Made by a program: the position numbers and the translations under genes
Notes under the pieces: model-generated
Databases searched by the model: none
What the model saw: only the letters and a program-made list of their open reading frames with translations
Told to the model about the DNA's origin: nothing
Shown: piece after piece, positions 51,701-56,355 of the stretch
Position numbering within the stretch: position 1 is the first letter of the stretch
Layout of the letters: each line of letters opens with the position of its first letter
Assembly: GCA_963989245.1 (NCBI GenBank)
Contig: OZ022349.1
Span: 30,474,206 to 30,538,205, forward strand
Length of the DNA stretch: 64,000 nucleotides
Direction of reading: 5' to 3'
Origin: Nansenia antarctica
Lineage: Eukaryota > Chordata > Actinopteri > Argentiniformes > Microstomatidae

Positions 51701-51826
51701 TGATGAGGTCACGCAGGGGGCGTTCCCATAGTGAGATACTCACGAATAATACTCAGAGAACCGGGGTTATGTAAATAACCTAAAGATATCTTATGGCTTG
51801 TGCTAGTCATTGCTTTCCATCCACAC

Positions 51827-51868
<42 letters not shown>

Positions 51869-52188
51869 CAAATGGCTGGTCTATCTAAGAGAAGGGCCAA
51901 ACTGTTAGCAAAGTACTGCACAGCATCTGCTGTTATTGGTAGCCGCTCCATATGGAGAAGGCGGTGCTTCTTGTACCTATGAGCTGGAGACTGTCTGTTT
52001 TACCGTACTGATACTGGATCTGTCAACCCACTGGTATCATTTGGTGTGAATAACATCCTGTGTGTAGCATTACTGGTTGTTGGCTTAGCACTATTGTAAT
52101 TGACTGTTTTCATAATGTTAAATGCACTGATAGTATTTATGTCCTTTAGATATTGTATGTTTATGTGGACATAAATAAAGCATTTAAA

Positions 52189-52246
<58 letters not shown>

Positions 52247-52502
52247 GACCAGGATGGGGCAGAGCCCAGCGCTAACTCTGTGTCTGTGCTGAGCCTGGAG
52301 CGGCTGGCGTGTCTGACTGGGCGGAGGGACTGGGCCCAGCGCTCCCAGCAGCTCCTGACCGCCTTCTCAGACCGGCTGATCAGGGTCCCCATCGCTCTGC
52401 CGGACATGGTCAGAGGCCTGCTGGCTCAGCACTACACACTCAAACAGGTAGCACACACACACACACCCTGTGTGAACTCTCACACACGTATACACAGAAA
52501 TG

Positions 52503-52539
<37 letters not shown>

Positions 52540-53192
52540 AAGTGCATAGACACGTGCATATACAGAAATGCATACACACAGGTATACACAGAAATACACA
52601 CACACACACACATACACAATGTGTGGACTATATCAGTAACCTTTACTCTCATCTCAAATGTTTCATTGTTTTGAGACACAAAGTAAACTTTTACCCCGAG
52701 GCTGTTTATTATTTATGCTATACTATAACTATACTATATATATACAGTATATAGTACATACTGTAGAAGAGAAGAGAGAGAGCATGGAGAGAGTGAAAAC
52801 GGAAAGAACAGAGAGAGAGAGAGAGAGAGAGGTAAAAGAGAAAGAACACTGTGAGTGTTCTGTCCATCATCCGTCACCTGTGGAGGAGAAGTCTGCAGGG
52901 GTGGCAGGGGGGGGTGGGGGGGGGGGAGGGGGTCAGGGGAGGGAGGGGGGGAGGGGAGGTGGGGGCGGGGGGCGCGGAGATAACAAGCTGGAGGTCCAGA
53001 CAAAGTTAGCCGAGCTCAGAGCTCACACCTGCTTCCCTCATTACTGATACAACCACTGGATTGACCCCCCCCTCCCCCTCCCCCCCCCCCCCCCCCCCCC
53101 CATCTCTGTAGATTGTCATCTGTGGCCAGAGAGATTCCCCAGACACCACCAGCCTCCTGGCAACAGTCAACTCCATGTTCCTCCCACATAAA
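10433..53192 (+). CDS. spata20: SPATA20, spermatogenesis-associated protein 20 (partial, 13 exons)
   Basis: Join of 10433-10497, 10617-10771, 11294-11437, 11747-11948, 22270-22400, 22872-22976, 23453-23527, 24915-25139, 29224-29416, 30197-30365, 42714-42922, 52248-52447 and 53112-53192. All phases fit, with no stop, giving about 651 codons. Exons 1-4 hold the DUF255/thioredoxin-like domain with CHWCH and GGGWPMNVWLTP; later exons hold the six-hairpin/AGE-like domain with HRYSTDSSWHVPHFEK, LDTKMLASWNG and DQDGAEPSANSVS. The mammalian protein is a testis-enriched, putatively redox-active protein whose enzymatic activity is unproven. The leader and NPVDW exon before 10433 and the end after 53192 are not seen. 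Clean frames argue for a functional gene despite very repeat-rich introns. Confidence 0.95.
10617..10771 (+). CDS. spata20: SPATA20 exon 2: CHWCH motif
   Basis: Acceptor CTGGGCAG, donor CAG|GTGTGTGTG. Encodes VGYSTCHWCHVMERESFEDE through DKVYMTFIQ. CHWC is the CxxC-type site of the thioredoxin-like domain. The donor is immediately followed by a (TG)n run. Confidence 0.95.
10860..11265 (+). mobile_element. L2 LINE 3' fragment in intron 2
   Basis: The last part of an L2-type ORF2 (decayed LHWLPVKFRIDFKILLLVYK, then KSRLKTHLFN) and 3' UTR, ending in an (ATT)n tail at about 11240-11265. It has the same C-terminal signature as the element at 150-2480 and shows stops. It occupies most of intron 2. 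Confidence 0.8.
11294..11437 (+). CDS. spata20: SPATA20 exon 3
   Basis: Acceptor GTTTCCCAG, donor CAG|GTAACC. Encodes ATSGGGGWPMNVWLTPDLRP through LTRIMDQ, including GGTYFPP. This is the most conserved stretch of the DUF255 domain. Confidence 0.95.
11505..11590 (+). repeat. 12-bp minisatellite
   Basis: About seven copies of TCATACCTGTCA-like units in intron 3. A run of 20+ C and a (CA)n run follow at about 11668-11715. Confidence 0.85.
11747..11948 (+). CDS. spata20: SPATA20 exon 4
   Basis: Acceptor GTGTGTCTCAG, donor CCAG|GTAGTA. Encodes WQSNRAALEASGDRVLEALR through YGGFRDAPKFPTP. It links the thioredoxin-like domain to the helical domain. The intron that follows is 10.3 kb. Confidence 0.95.
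12022..12571. mobile_element. Palindromic Tc1-type MITE
   Basis: Near-perfect hairpin: CAGTACAGGCCAAAAGTTTG at the left and its inverse at the right, arms of about 200 bp, AT-rich centre at about 12230-12360. TA dinucleotides flank both ends (12020-12021, 12572-12573), as expected for Tc1/mariner. No transposase. Confidence 0.9.
13470..14310 (-). mobile_element. Rex-like LINE 3' part, reverse strand
   Basis: Open frame 14309-13716 (197 codons): VDFRRKAALPPPITLGGTPV, FFLRQLRKFRLPRSM, RSAERVIGCPLPSL, ARKIMADPFHPGHGLL. This is the C-terminal part of an RT. The 3' tail is a short repeated CTGAAT run (13471-13506 on the + strand). It is the same family as 14645-16670 but inverted, so the two can pair as about 600-bp inverted repeats. 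Confidence 0.8.
14311..14644. other. Spacer between inverted LINE copies
   Basis: Holds a (TG)n run at about 14519-14541 and a G-run. No gene recognised. Confidence 0.4.
14645..16670 (+). mobile_element. Rex-like LINE with an in-frame minisatellite
   Basis: RT of the same family as 13470-14310, forward. Frame 14952-15620 gives NPRKAAGPDAVSPSMLKFC and LNDYRPVALTSVVM, then TAA after RANRSV. The next frame has ILFVDFSSAFNTILP; after a frameshift near 15830 come FMDD near 15945-15956 and FFLRQLRKFHLPKTT. The end matches ARKIMADPAHPGHGLF and stops in a C-run near 16627. Before the RT, 14928-15290 is a tandem array (listed separately). At least two nonsense or frameshift lesions. Confidence 0.8.
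14928..15290 (+). repeat. 36-bp minisatellite inside a LINE ORF
   Basis: About ten copies of a 36-bp unit; in the LINE frame each reads SVSEREVNRPFL or SVSEREVNRPYL. The last copy passes straight into the RT frame (EVNCLFKRQNPRKAAGPD). The unit length is a multiple of three, so expansion keeps the frame. The F/Y position varies as a TTC/TAC difference between copies. Confidence 0.9.
18325..20492. mobile_element. Nested hAT-like element, 8-bp duplication GCCGGGAC
   Basis: Ends TAGGGGTGGGACGATTA and the inverse of TAGGGATGGGACGATTA, followed by long ATCGTGAT-like subterminal repeats. GCCGGGAC lies at 18317-18324 and 20493-20500. It carries no transposase; the middle is an L1/Tx1 LINE tail. Confidence 0.9.
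18710..20095 (+). mobile_element. L1/Tx1-like LINE ORF2 C-terminus
   Basis: Open frame 18722-19669 (315 codons) with the zinc-binding C-terminal region of L1-type ORF2: CTKCITEVGSFVHCVWTC. It is followed by a 3' UTR ending AATAAAAAATATTAACAAAA near 20095. It lacks reverse transcriptase and endonuclease, so it is 5'-truncated. The frame is long and stop-free, hinting at recent insertion. Confidence 0.75.
22125..22269 (+). repeat. Pyrimidine tract before exon 5
   Basis: CTCTCC-type simple repeat of about 145 bp that also serves as the polypyrimidine tract of the exon 5 acceptor (CCCCCGTAG). Confidence 0.85.
22270..22400 (+). CDS. spata20: SPATA20 exon 5
   Basis: Acceptor CCGTAG, donor CAG|GTACACAC. 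Encodes VNLMFLMSFWGVQRWSSEGA through GGIHDHLAQ. The following intron starts with (CA)n. Confidence 0.95.
22470..22871 (+). repeat. CT-rich simple repeat filling intron 5
   Basis: About 400 bp of CTCT, CTGT and CCTCC units. Long open frames here are low-complexity artefacts. It ends in the exon 6 acceptor CTCTCCCAG. Confidence 0.9.
22872..22976 (+). CDS. spata20: SPATA20 exon 6
   Basis: Encodes GFHRYSTDSSWHVPHFEKML then YDQAQLAVAYITAYQ. The donor is CAG|GTGTGTATG, embedded in a (TG)n run of about 85 bp. Confidence 0.95.
22977..23452 (+). repeat. (TG)n and (CA)n runs in intron 6
   Basis: (TG)n at 22977-23061, (CA)n at 23156-23188 and (TG)n at 23335-23448, the last reaching to within a few bases of the exon 7 acceptor TTCTCAG. 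Confidence 0.9.
23453..23527 (+). CDS. spata20: SPATA20 exon 7
   Basis: Encodes VSGEQVFTDVARDILLYVSR and DLSDK. The acceptor has only TTCTCAG after the (TG)n run; donor AAG|GTGAAC. Confidence 0.95.
23528..24914 (+). repeat. Intron 7: (TG)n runs and two minisatellites
   Basis: (TG)n at 23557-23608 and 23717-23773; an AGACCAGTAGAAC-type minisatellite at about 24050-24290; an 18-bp AGAGACCAGCTGAGTTAG minisatellite at about 24350-24725. No gene or transposon recognised. Both minisatellites share the core GACCAG. Confidence 0.85.
24915..25139 (+). CDS. spata20: SPATA20 exon 8
   Basis: Acceptor GTGGTCAG, donor CAG|GTGTGTGTG. Encodes SGGFYSAEDADSLPVAGAKE through KEPGNVDPEQ. A glycine-rich GASLGGAGGV segment looks specific to this lineage. 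Confidence 0.95.
25815..26110 (+). mobile_element. Family B non-autonomous hAT-like repeat, forward copy
   Basis: Matches the reverse complement of 9485-9830 over nearly 300 bp, including GCGTCATGTCCAGGGG and TTCACAAGGGTACTTA. The left end is altered (no CAGTGTTTCCC). Confidence 0.6.
26111..26995 (+). repeat. Unclassified repeat and LINE-like 3' tail
   Basis: No protein recognised in 26111-26870. 26880-26995 looks like a LINE 3' UTR: AATAAAG near 26965, then (TCAA)n. It may be a solo fragment. Confidence 0.35.
27303..28489. mobile_element. Possible hAT-like element with GGATC-rich ends
   Basis: Left GTCACGGATCGGATC, right inverse TAGGGGTGTAACGGATCACG. The left end looks shortened and no target duplication was found. 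Contains an (AT)n run at 27436-27548, a MITE at 28052-28190, and a SINE/LINE-like tail near 28245-28290 ending TTAAATAAAGGTT. Confidence 0.35.
28052..28190. mobile_element. 139-bp MITE, TTG duplication
   Basis: Perfect 16-bp ends GGCTGCGTTCGTAAAT, internal GATTGGACAAGAGGC. TTG on both sides (28049-28051, 28191-28193). Related copies lie at 56932-57054 and about 60474-60551, with a fragment near 17778-17825. Confidence 0.8.
28640..29223 (+). repeat. (GT)n array with copied exon-9 starts and AATAAA motifs
   Basis: (GT)n blocks separated by about eleven GTAATAAAGGAG-like motifs and four copies of the acceptor plus first about 20 exon bases (TAG, then GACCCCCATGGGGAGCTG) at about 28727-28750, 28800-28820, 28903-28926 and 29074-29097. 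The true exon starts at 29224. Confidence 0.9.
29224..29416 (+). CDS. spata20: SPATA20 exon 9
   Basis: Acceptor is (GT)n then TTAG with no pyrimidine tract; donor AATG|GTAAGG. Encodes DPHGELRGQNVLIVRYSAEL through KPHLDTKMLASWNG. Only this copy of the exon start continues into coding sequence. Confidence 0.95.
29530..29935 (+). repeat. Two minisatellites in intron 9
   Basis: 29530-29745: a 21-bp unit with TAGAAGCTCTATGAAGT, about nine copies. 29795-29935: a 33-bp unit with CCCCTCCACTAATCACCTGT, about four copies. Followed by a small (GGGA)n run near 30013-30035. Confidence 0.9.
30197..30365 (+). CDS. spata20: SPATA20 exon 10
   Basis: Acceptor CCCCCCCAG, donor GAC|GTAAGA. Encodes GLMLSGYARVGAVLGDQALL through YRGDEMEVEQT. 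The next intron is 12.3 kb. Confidence 0.95.
30427..30775. mobile_element. hAT-like left fragment and a CCGTATTTTCC repeat
   Basis: 30427-30630 starts TAGAGGTGGGAAACG and contains CAATTCAAATGGATTTGG, repeated in the same orientation near 42275. 30640-30735 contains CCGTATTTTCCGGACTAT and a doubled TATAGTCAGGTGCGACT, a common vertebrate MITE-type end. No coding. Confidence 0.5.
30776..32570 (+). repeat. 1.8-kb nonamer minisatellite
   Basis: About 200 units of CACCTCTAC, CACCTCCTC and CACCTCCAC in irregular order. The 619-codon open frame through it is only a stop-free repeat. Confidence 0.95.
32571..33227. repeat. (CA)n runs and unassigned sequence
   Basis: (CA)n at 32689-32733, 32755-32832 and 32945-32997. 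Between and after them no gene is recognised. A short LINE- or SINE-like phrase, CCTTGAGCAAGGCACGTTA, occurs near 33158. Confidence 0.7.
33228..34130 (+). repeat. 0.9-kb CT-rich tract
   Basis: Nearly pure pyrimidine strand of CTCTCT, CTCCTT and CTTTCT units. Long frames on both strands are artefacts. Confidence 0.95.
34131..34212 (+). repeat. GTAAAGGTCACA short tandem repeat
   Basis: About five copies of a 12-15-bp unit. The motif resumes at about 39900 beyond the SINE and LINE, which marks the two as later insertions. Confidence 0.8.
34708..38555 (-). pseudogene. Tx1-like LINE ORF2: endonuclease and reverse transcriptase
   Basis: Frame 38555-38109 gives the apurinic-type endonuclease: VVAVNTNGLRD, CLQETHW. 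An indel in a T-run near 38160 shifts the frame. 38272-35768 (834 codons) holds VGDYNVVVDRLD, SRIDLCLVK, SDHDAQSF, the RT signatures NKSPGSDGLTAEFYKAF, YRALSLLNCDYK, SLDLNKAFDRVEH, RQGCPLSSLLYS and catalytic QYADDTTCTV. After an in-frame TAG the frame continues to 35228, shifts, and ends 35202-34708 with the zinc-binding CDVCGIQDENLMHMLFEC. The enzyme is intact apart from these three lesions, so this is a fairly young but dead copy. Confidence 0.85.
38557..39693 (-). pseudogene. Tx1-like LINE ORF1 with CCHC knuckles and acidic tail
   Basis: Frames 39693-39388 (starts MATNTANRMDDDESNTDKRY) and 39360-38557, separated by one stop near 39385 (TAA). The second holds two zinc knuckles, CRLCIKPGHVIREC and CFKCNKQGHYAREC, as in nucleic-acid-binding ORF1p. 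It then has a long Glu/Lys and Glu/Val run from GAG-rich codons, and a basic end KGARGKKTKVGK. Upstream of ORF2 in the same direction, about 2 bp apart. Confidence 0.75.
39899..40260. repeat. Repeat remnant and AT tract
   Basis: GTAAAGGTCAC repeat to about 39935, then 40050-40250 (AT)n and ATTATT-type low complexity. No gene. Confidence 0.7.
40262..40640 (-). repeat. Dispersed repeat family A, uninterrupted copy
   Basis: Reverse complement carries, in order, the left part seen at 2740-2900, the middle part seen at 7690-7800 and the end seen at 8936-8975. It lacks both insertions found in the 2.7-9-kb copy, so it acts as an empty site. Confidence 0.7.
40641..41264. other. Unassigned repeat-like sequence
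   Basis: GC-richer stretch with GCATAATAGCAG twice (near 41067 and 41178) and TTAATTAAGACTTAAGACGG near 41220, suggestive of a DNA-transposon end. No coding evidence. Confidence 0.35.
41265..41868 (-). mobile_element. Tc1-like element, N-terminal fragment
   Basis: On the - strand, 41478 starts MPRGKEISEEIRKRLVRTHQ, a Tc1-type DNA-binding start, continuing after a stop with TVRQIIYKWR and RPRSGHPSKIS to about 41290. The right end TTGATGCTTGAAAGTATGTG (inverse, near 41850) looks like the terminal repeat. The rest of the transposase is missing. Confidence 0.55.
42124..42268 (+). repeat. G-rich minisatellite
   Basis: About six units of GGGCTGGGGGAGGTGAGG. Preceded by other G-runs from 41889. 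Confidence 0.85.
42271..42541. mobile_element. hAT-like right fragment
   Basis: Starts with the CAATTCAAATGGATTT motif shared with 30525 and ends ATTAACGCATTAAAG, then GGCTGGGAC-type end (here TCCCAGCCCTA). Followed by (AT)n to 42580. Same family as 30427-30630. Confidence 0.5.
42714..42922 (+). CDS. spata20: SPATA20 exon 11
   Basis: Acceptor TCTCCCAG after a long CT tract; donor CAGG|GTGAGG. Encodes SSPIAGFLEDYALVVSGLLD through WDAEGGGYYCTQPHDPTILL and RLKQ. Its last about 50 bases plus the donor recur downstream. Confidence 0.95.
42923..43505 (+). repeat. Tandem copies of the exon 11 end and donor in G-rich repeat
   Basis: The block TACTACTGCACCCAGCCC to CTGAAACAGGGTGAG recurs at about 43101-43160, 43217-43277 and 43353-43413, with a shorter degraded start at 43467. 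Blocks are spaced by GGGAGG/GAGAGG repeats. The copied donors are at 43156, 43273 and 43409. Confidence 0.9.
43720..44526 (+). repeat. (ACTC)n and (CA)n array
   Basis: About 800 bp of ACTC tetramers alternating with ACAC runs and GCAC blocks. Open frames in three phases are artefacts. Confidence 0.95.
44527..45766 (+). repeat. (TG)n and TTGGTGTG arrays
   Basis: (TG)n at 44713-44740, 44871-44919 and 44992-45051; TTGGTGTG-rich array 45120-45310; more at 45390-45630 and 45705-45750. The sequence between has no recognised gene. Confidence 0.9.
46439..48010 (+). pseudogene. DIRS gag-like ORF with one stop
   Basis: Starts MANVEASGPSTAETSRKTCS and has a Cys/His cluster (CSCGKSMASWDTHSKCAACL, then CIHC). 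One TAA at 47231-47233 splits it; the same frame continues from PPVEPVVARHLHP to a basic, proline-rich end KKRVI. Gag proteins of DIRS elements package the RNA; function by family only. It overlaps the next ORF, which opens in another frame. Confidence 0.7.
48060..50355 (+). pseudogene. DIRS reverse transcriptase and RNase H, two frameshifts
   Basis: Frame to 48765 ends GFYSKYFLVPKKG; a shift near 48755 leads to ILDLRVLNQHLRKYKF, IDLKDAYFHIPI, VVLPFGLSLSPRVF and the catalytic YIDDWLV. RNase H begins VITTDASLRGWGA, then a second shift near 49600 leads to HINGLELLAVHLALK, VRTDNSTVVAYVN and GILNYGADLLSR. The end, VDVYATAENAQCPLFFS to PRWPGKHWLAEIFQLL, is the conserved region that follows RNase H in DIRS elements. 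Catalytic acidic residues are all present; only the frame is broken. Confidence 0.85.
50300..51365 (+). CDS. DIRS tyrosine recombinase
   Basis: Uninterrupted frame overlapping the end of RNase H in another phase. N-terminal core-binding part around KLYGHKWRVFETWCSE and FSTVKVYLAAISACH; catalytic Arg in LASAKRIGEVHAL; His-x-x-Arg in LRAHSTRGLATSW; the nucleophilic Tyr in FARFYRLDV. It would integrate a circular DNA copy, explaining the lack of target duplications. The upstream RT frame happens to be in the same phase, giving one 862-codon open frame from 48777, which is not a real fusion protein. Confidence 0.9.
51451..51543. repeat. DIRS internal complementary region
   Basis: 51451-51493 is the inverse of the left tip (GTTCTCTTTCATAG to TCACTATGGG) and 51494-51543 the inverse of the right tip (GTGAGATACTCACGAATA to AATAACCTAAAG). 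It is the template thought to join both ends into a circle. Confidence 0.9.
51786..52190. other. Intron remainder with (CA)n and an unidentified segment
   Basis: (CA)n at about 51822-51866. 51870-52190 has a 37-codon frame (MAGLSKRRAKLLAKYC) and ends ATAAATAAAGCATTTAAAAT, like a 3' UTR or retrocopy, but I do not recognise it. Confidence 0.35.
52248..52447 (+). CDS. spata20: SPATA20 exon 12
   Basis: Acceptor is about 54 bp of (GT)n then TAG; donor CAG|GTAGCACACAC. Encodes DQDGAEPSANSVSVLSLERL through VRGLLAQHYTLKQ, matching the conserved six-hairpin part. Confidence 0.95.
52448..53111. repeat. Intron 12: simple repeats
   Basis: (CA)n at 52453-52535 and 52588-52618, (GA)n near 52785-52830, a G-rich tract near 52895-52980 and a C-run at 53065-53101 that forms the acceptor tract of exon 13. 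Confidence 0.85.
53112..53192 (+). CDS. spata20: SPATA20 exon 13 (last in the window)
   Basis: Acceptor CTCTGTAG, donor AAA|GTAAGT followed by (TG)n. Encodes IVICGQRDSPDTTSLLATVN then SMFLPHK. The next exon (expected start VLILADG by analogy) was not found to 64000. Confidence 0.95.
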
Positions 53193-53807
53193 GTAAGTGT
53201 GTGTGTGTGTGTGTGTGTGTGTTTGTGTGTGTTTGTGTGTGTGTGTGTGTCTGTGTCTGTGTCTGCGTGTGTGCAGGGTTCCCGCTCTTGTCTTAAAAAG
53301 CCTTAAAGTCTAATATCCAGCAGTCCGGCCTAAAAAGGCCTAAAAAGGTATTACGTTACAGTTATTAGGTGAAAAAAACGAGGTGCTGTGGTCTTTAAAA
53401 TGAGATTAGTTCATCAGGAAATTATTATAAGGAAATCAGTCCGACCACATCTATTTACGCGGAAATTAATCAAGCTGGAACCCAAAAAAATCAAATTTGC
53501 TGCCCCCGGGAGAAATTATTTGCGAACGAAACATGGGTTTGTTTCGAGTTGGCTGTCGTTTAGTTTAGTTTTGAGTTTCCTCTATTCCGCTATGTAATTT
53601 GAGAAACCATGGGCAAGTGTAGATTTAATGAGCTGTGGTTAGAGAAAAGCGCGTTTAGGCTCTGGTTGAAAGCTGTAGATGGGAATGAGCACGAAGCCCG
53701 TTGCACTTTGTGCAAAACAAATATTAAACTCGGAACACTAGGGATAAAGGCTCTGGAATCGCATGCGAAGTCCTCGAAACATGAGACCCAAATAAGAGGT
53801 CTGCAAC

Positions 53808-54371
53808 AAACCAGACAACTGTCCTCCATGCTTCCTCCTTCCAACAAACCAGACAACTGTCCTCCATGCTTCCTCCTTCCAACAAACCAGACAACTGTCC
53901 TCCATGCTTCCTCCTTCAACAAACCAGACAACTGTCCTCCATGCTTCCTCCTTCCAACAAACCAGACAACTGTCCTCCATGCTTCCTCCTTCCAACAAAC
54001 CAGACAACTGTCCTCCATGCTTCCTCCTTCCAACAAACCAGACAACTGTCCTCCATGCTTCCTCCTTCCAACAAACCAGACAACTGTCCTCCATGCTTCC
54101 TCCTTCCAACAAACCAGACAACTGTCCTCCATGCTTCCTCCTTCCAACAAACCAGACAACTGTCCTCCATGCTTCCTCCTTCCAACAAACCAGACAACTG
54201 TCCTCCATGCTTCCTCCTTCCAACAAACCAGACAACTGTCCTCCATGCTTCCTCCTTCCAACAAACCAGACAACTGTCCTCCATGCTTCCTCCTTCAACA
54301 AACCAGACAACTGTCCTCCATGCTTCCTCCTTCCAACAAACCAGACAACTGTCCTCCATGCTTCCTCCTTC
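53808..54371 (+). repeat. 38-bp minisatellite inside the transposase ORF
   Basis: About 15 copies of a unit containing AACAAACCAGACAACTGTCC, with a few 37-bp variants. It is stop-free in several frames of both strands, hence a stack of overlapping 150-290-codon frames that are not genes. Confidence 0.95.
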
Positions 54372-54691
54372 GGGGGACCCAGTGCCTGCAGCTTGGCCTC
54401 CAGCCTCCCAGCGGCCAGCTGCCGCTGCCCAGTCTCCCGTACCTCTACTCAGCCTCCCGCTACTGGAAGAATAGACCTTGCGCTGGAAACTAGTTCAACA
54501 CCAGTCCTATAACAGCAACGAAGGCATAGGCAAACGTTTTGCCCGCATGTTCCCCCGATTACCACATTGCGAAAACATTTGCATGTAGTAGTGATAAGAC
54601 GGCTTATATCACAAAGTTCGGTTTGGCGGAATACATAAACAGTGATCTCGTCGCGAAAGTCAACAACGGACCATTCGTTGTTATGTTTGAT

Positions 54692-55240
54692 TCTTCTTCT
54701 TCGGCGTATTGAGGGGCTCACCCGGGCTATATTTCTGGACACCCCTCCAGAAGCCACGTCATCGTCTCGTCATCTAATACCGACAGACCATGCATCCCGT
54801 TGGGTGGGTGGTACACCGGGCAATCCAGGATAACATGGTCTGCGGTTTGGTCCTCTGCGCCACACTCCAACGACGCATTTGGGGCCAAGCCCCATCTGTG
54901 CATTGATGAGCGGAAACGCCCGACGCCGGTCCGGAGACGATTGAGCCTCACCCAGGATAGCCTTGGCAAGTCCATCCCGAGGGGCTCAGGGCCGGCGACT
55001 GGGATGTGGTCGCGGAGTTTGGAGGTGTTAGCCTCCCACTCCGCGCGCCACATAATCCACCCATCCTGCCGCACTGAAGTTGAGATCTCTGTATTGCTGC
55101 CTGAGATCCTGTGCAGCAGGCACAAATGGGTGTCTCGACTTGAGACGCCGGGAGGGCTCCGCTGTTATAGTGAGCCTATCATGGAGCAGATGGTTATTAA
55201 GCTCCACGGCCCGGCAGACGAGACGTGCTGTGGCTCCCAT
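54692..55240 (-). mobile_element. LINE fragment with 12-bp target duplication
   Basis: Reverse-strand C-terminal RT piece: LPRLSWVRLNRLRTGVGRF, MHRWGLAPNASLECG, QTADHVILDCP. The 3' end is a short GAAGAAGAAGA run. GTTATGTTTGAT lies at 54680-54691 and 55241-55252, proving insertion into the hAT frame. Confidence 0.9.
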
Positions 55241-55427
55241 GTTATGTTTGATGAAAGTTTTGAACCAGACGACCAAAACCAAGCAGCTGGATGTACATGT
55301 TCGTTTCTGGGATGAGGGGAAAGTCCAGTCAAGGTACCTGGGGTCCCAGTTCATGGGACATGCAACAGCGCAGGACTTGCTGGCGAATGTCAAAGTAAGT
55401 AACGCAAAAATCAATTATTGATTAGCC

Positions 55428-55636
55428 TGGGCTATAATGACTGGGTTAGCCTGGGTTAGCCTGGGTTAGCCTTGGCTATAATGACTGGGTTAGCCTGGGC
55501 TATAATGACTGGGTTAGCCTGGGCTATAATGACTGGGTTAGCCTGGGTTAGCCTGGGCTATAATGACTGGGTTAGCCTGGGCCATAATGGCTGGGTTAGC
55601 CTGGGCTATAATGACTGGGTTATAAAGACTGGGTTA
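55428..55636 (+). repeat. Minisatellite GGTTAGCCTGGGCTATAATG
   Basis: About eight irregular copies, basic unit near 24 bp. It is interrupted at 55645 by a hAT element and picks up for a few bases at 57175. Confidence 0.85.
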
Positions 55637-56355
55637 GTCTGGGCCAGGGGTAGGCAACCTTTTTGATATGAAGTGCCATTTTTAAATGTTCTTGTTAGTC
55701 AGTGTGCCAACCACAATATCAACATTAATTATGACTCGACATCAAACCAAACCAAACAGACCAACAGATCTGCAATTTTATTCCACAACATGAACAACAA
55801 TTTTCAGCAAAGACCTATGTATGCAAAGCCATGTATGCTAAATAAACCTAAAAATGTAACTAACTGAAACTTGAACAAAATTACCAACATAACATCTAAG
55901 ACAACTAAACTTTGTGATGCGTAGCACAACTTTAAGCAAATTGGAGCGCTCAATTTCTACCAAAGTTGCTGCCTATGGTTATCATTTTAATAAGTAGGCC
56001 TAACTGGAGGGTGATTATACAAGGGTCTTACTTGTATGAATTATAATTTATATTTATATAATTATTTGGTTGTTACTTACATTTTATTCTTTTATTCCAA
56101 CCACAACAAACATATATATTTTTTGGGTTGCAAAGAGCTATGTATGCAAAGCCATGTAAACAGTCCTAACAATCAATGTGATCCCTGGCCCTGTTTTCCT
56201 TTGCTCAACTCCATTATCTGGGGGTGGTACTTGGTCACTTTAAGTTGCACACAATTAATGCAACCGCTCCCCTCTGTTTCCCGACCATGGCAGGGGCACC
56301 ATCTGTTGTCACTGCAAAAATCCTGCTAATATTAATCCCTCGCTCCACAAAATGC

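Larger units (their letters stand above)
45767..51785 (+). mobile_element. DIRS1-like tyrosine-recombinase retrotransposon
   Basis: About 6.0 kb, near full length. The left terminal repeat (45767-45960) is inverted relative to the right one (about 51570-51785). An internal complementary region (51451-51543) is complementary to the left tip and then the right tip, the hallmark of DIRS. Genes in order: gag-like, RT/RNase H, tyrosine recombinase. No target duplication is seen, as expected for this group. Gag has one stop and RT two frameshifts, so the copy is inactive. Confidence 0.9.
53274..55412 (+). mobile_element. hAT-like element with BED-type finger, decayed
   Basis: Left end CAGGGTTCCCGCTCTTGTC. 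The ORF from 53609 starts MGKCRFNELWLEKSAFRLWL with a finger CTLCKTNIKL and HAKSSKH. After a 38-bp minisatellite the frame resumes TAYITKFGLAEYINSDLVAK and VNNGPFVVMFD near 54690. A LINE interrupts it, and it continues KQLDVHVRFWDEGK and QFMGHATAQDLLANVK to a GTAAGT donor at 55394. One extra T near 55258 shifts the frame. The catalytic C-terminal half and right end are missing. Confidence 0.7.

Noticed and set aside
51870..52190. Small gene MAGLSKRRAKLL
   Set aside because: 37 codons, no homologue recognised; end looks like a 3' UTR but without a poly(A) tail.
53590..54512. Several overlapping 150-290-codon frames on both strands
   Set aside because: All except the first about 65 codons are translations of the 38-bp minisatellite.
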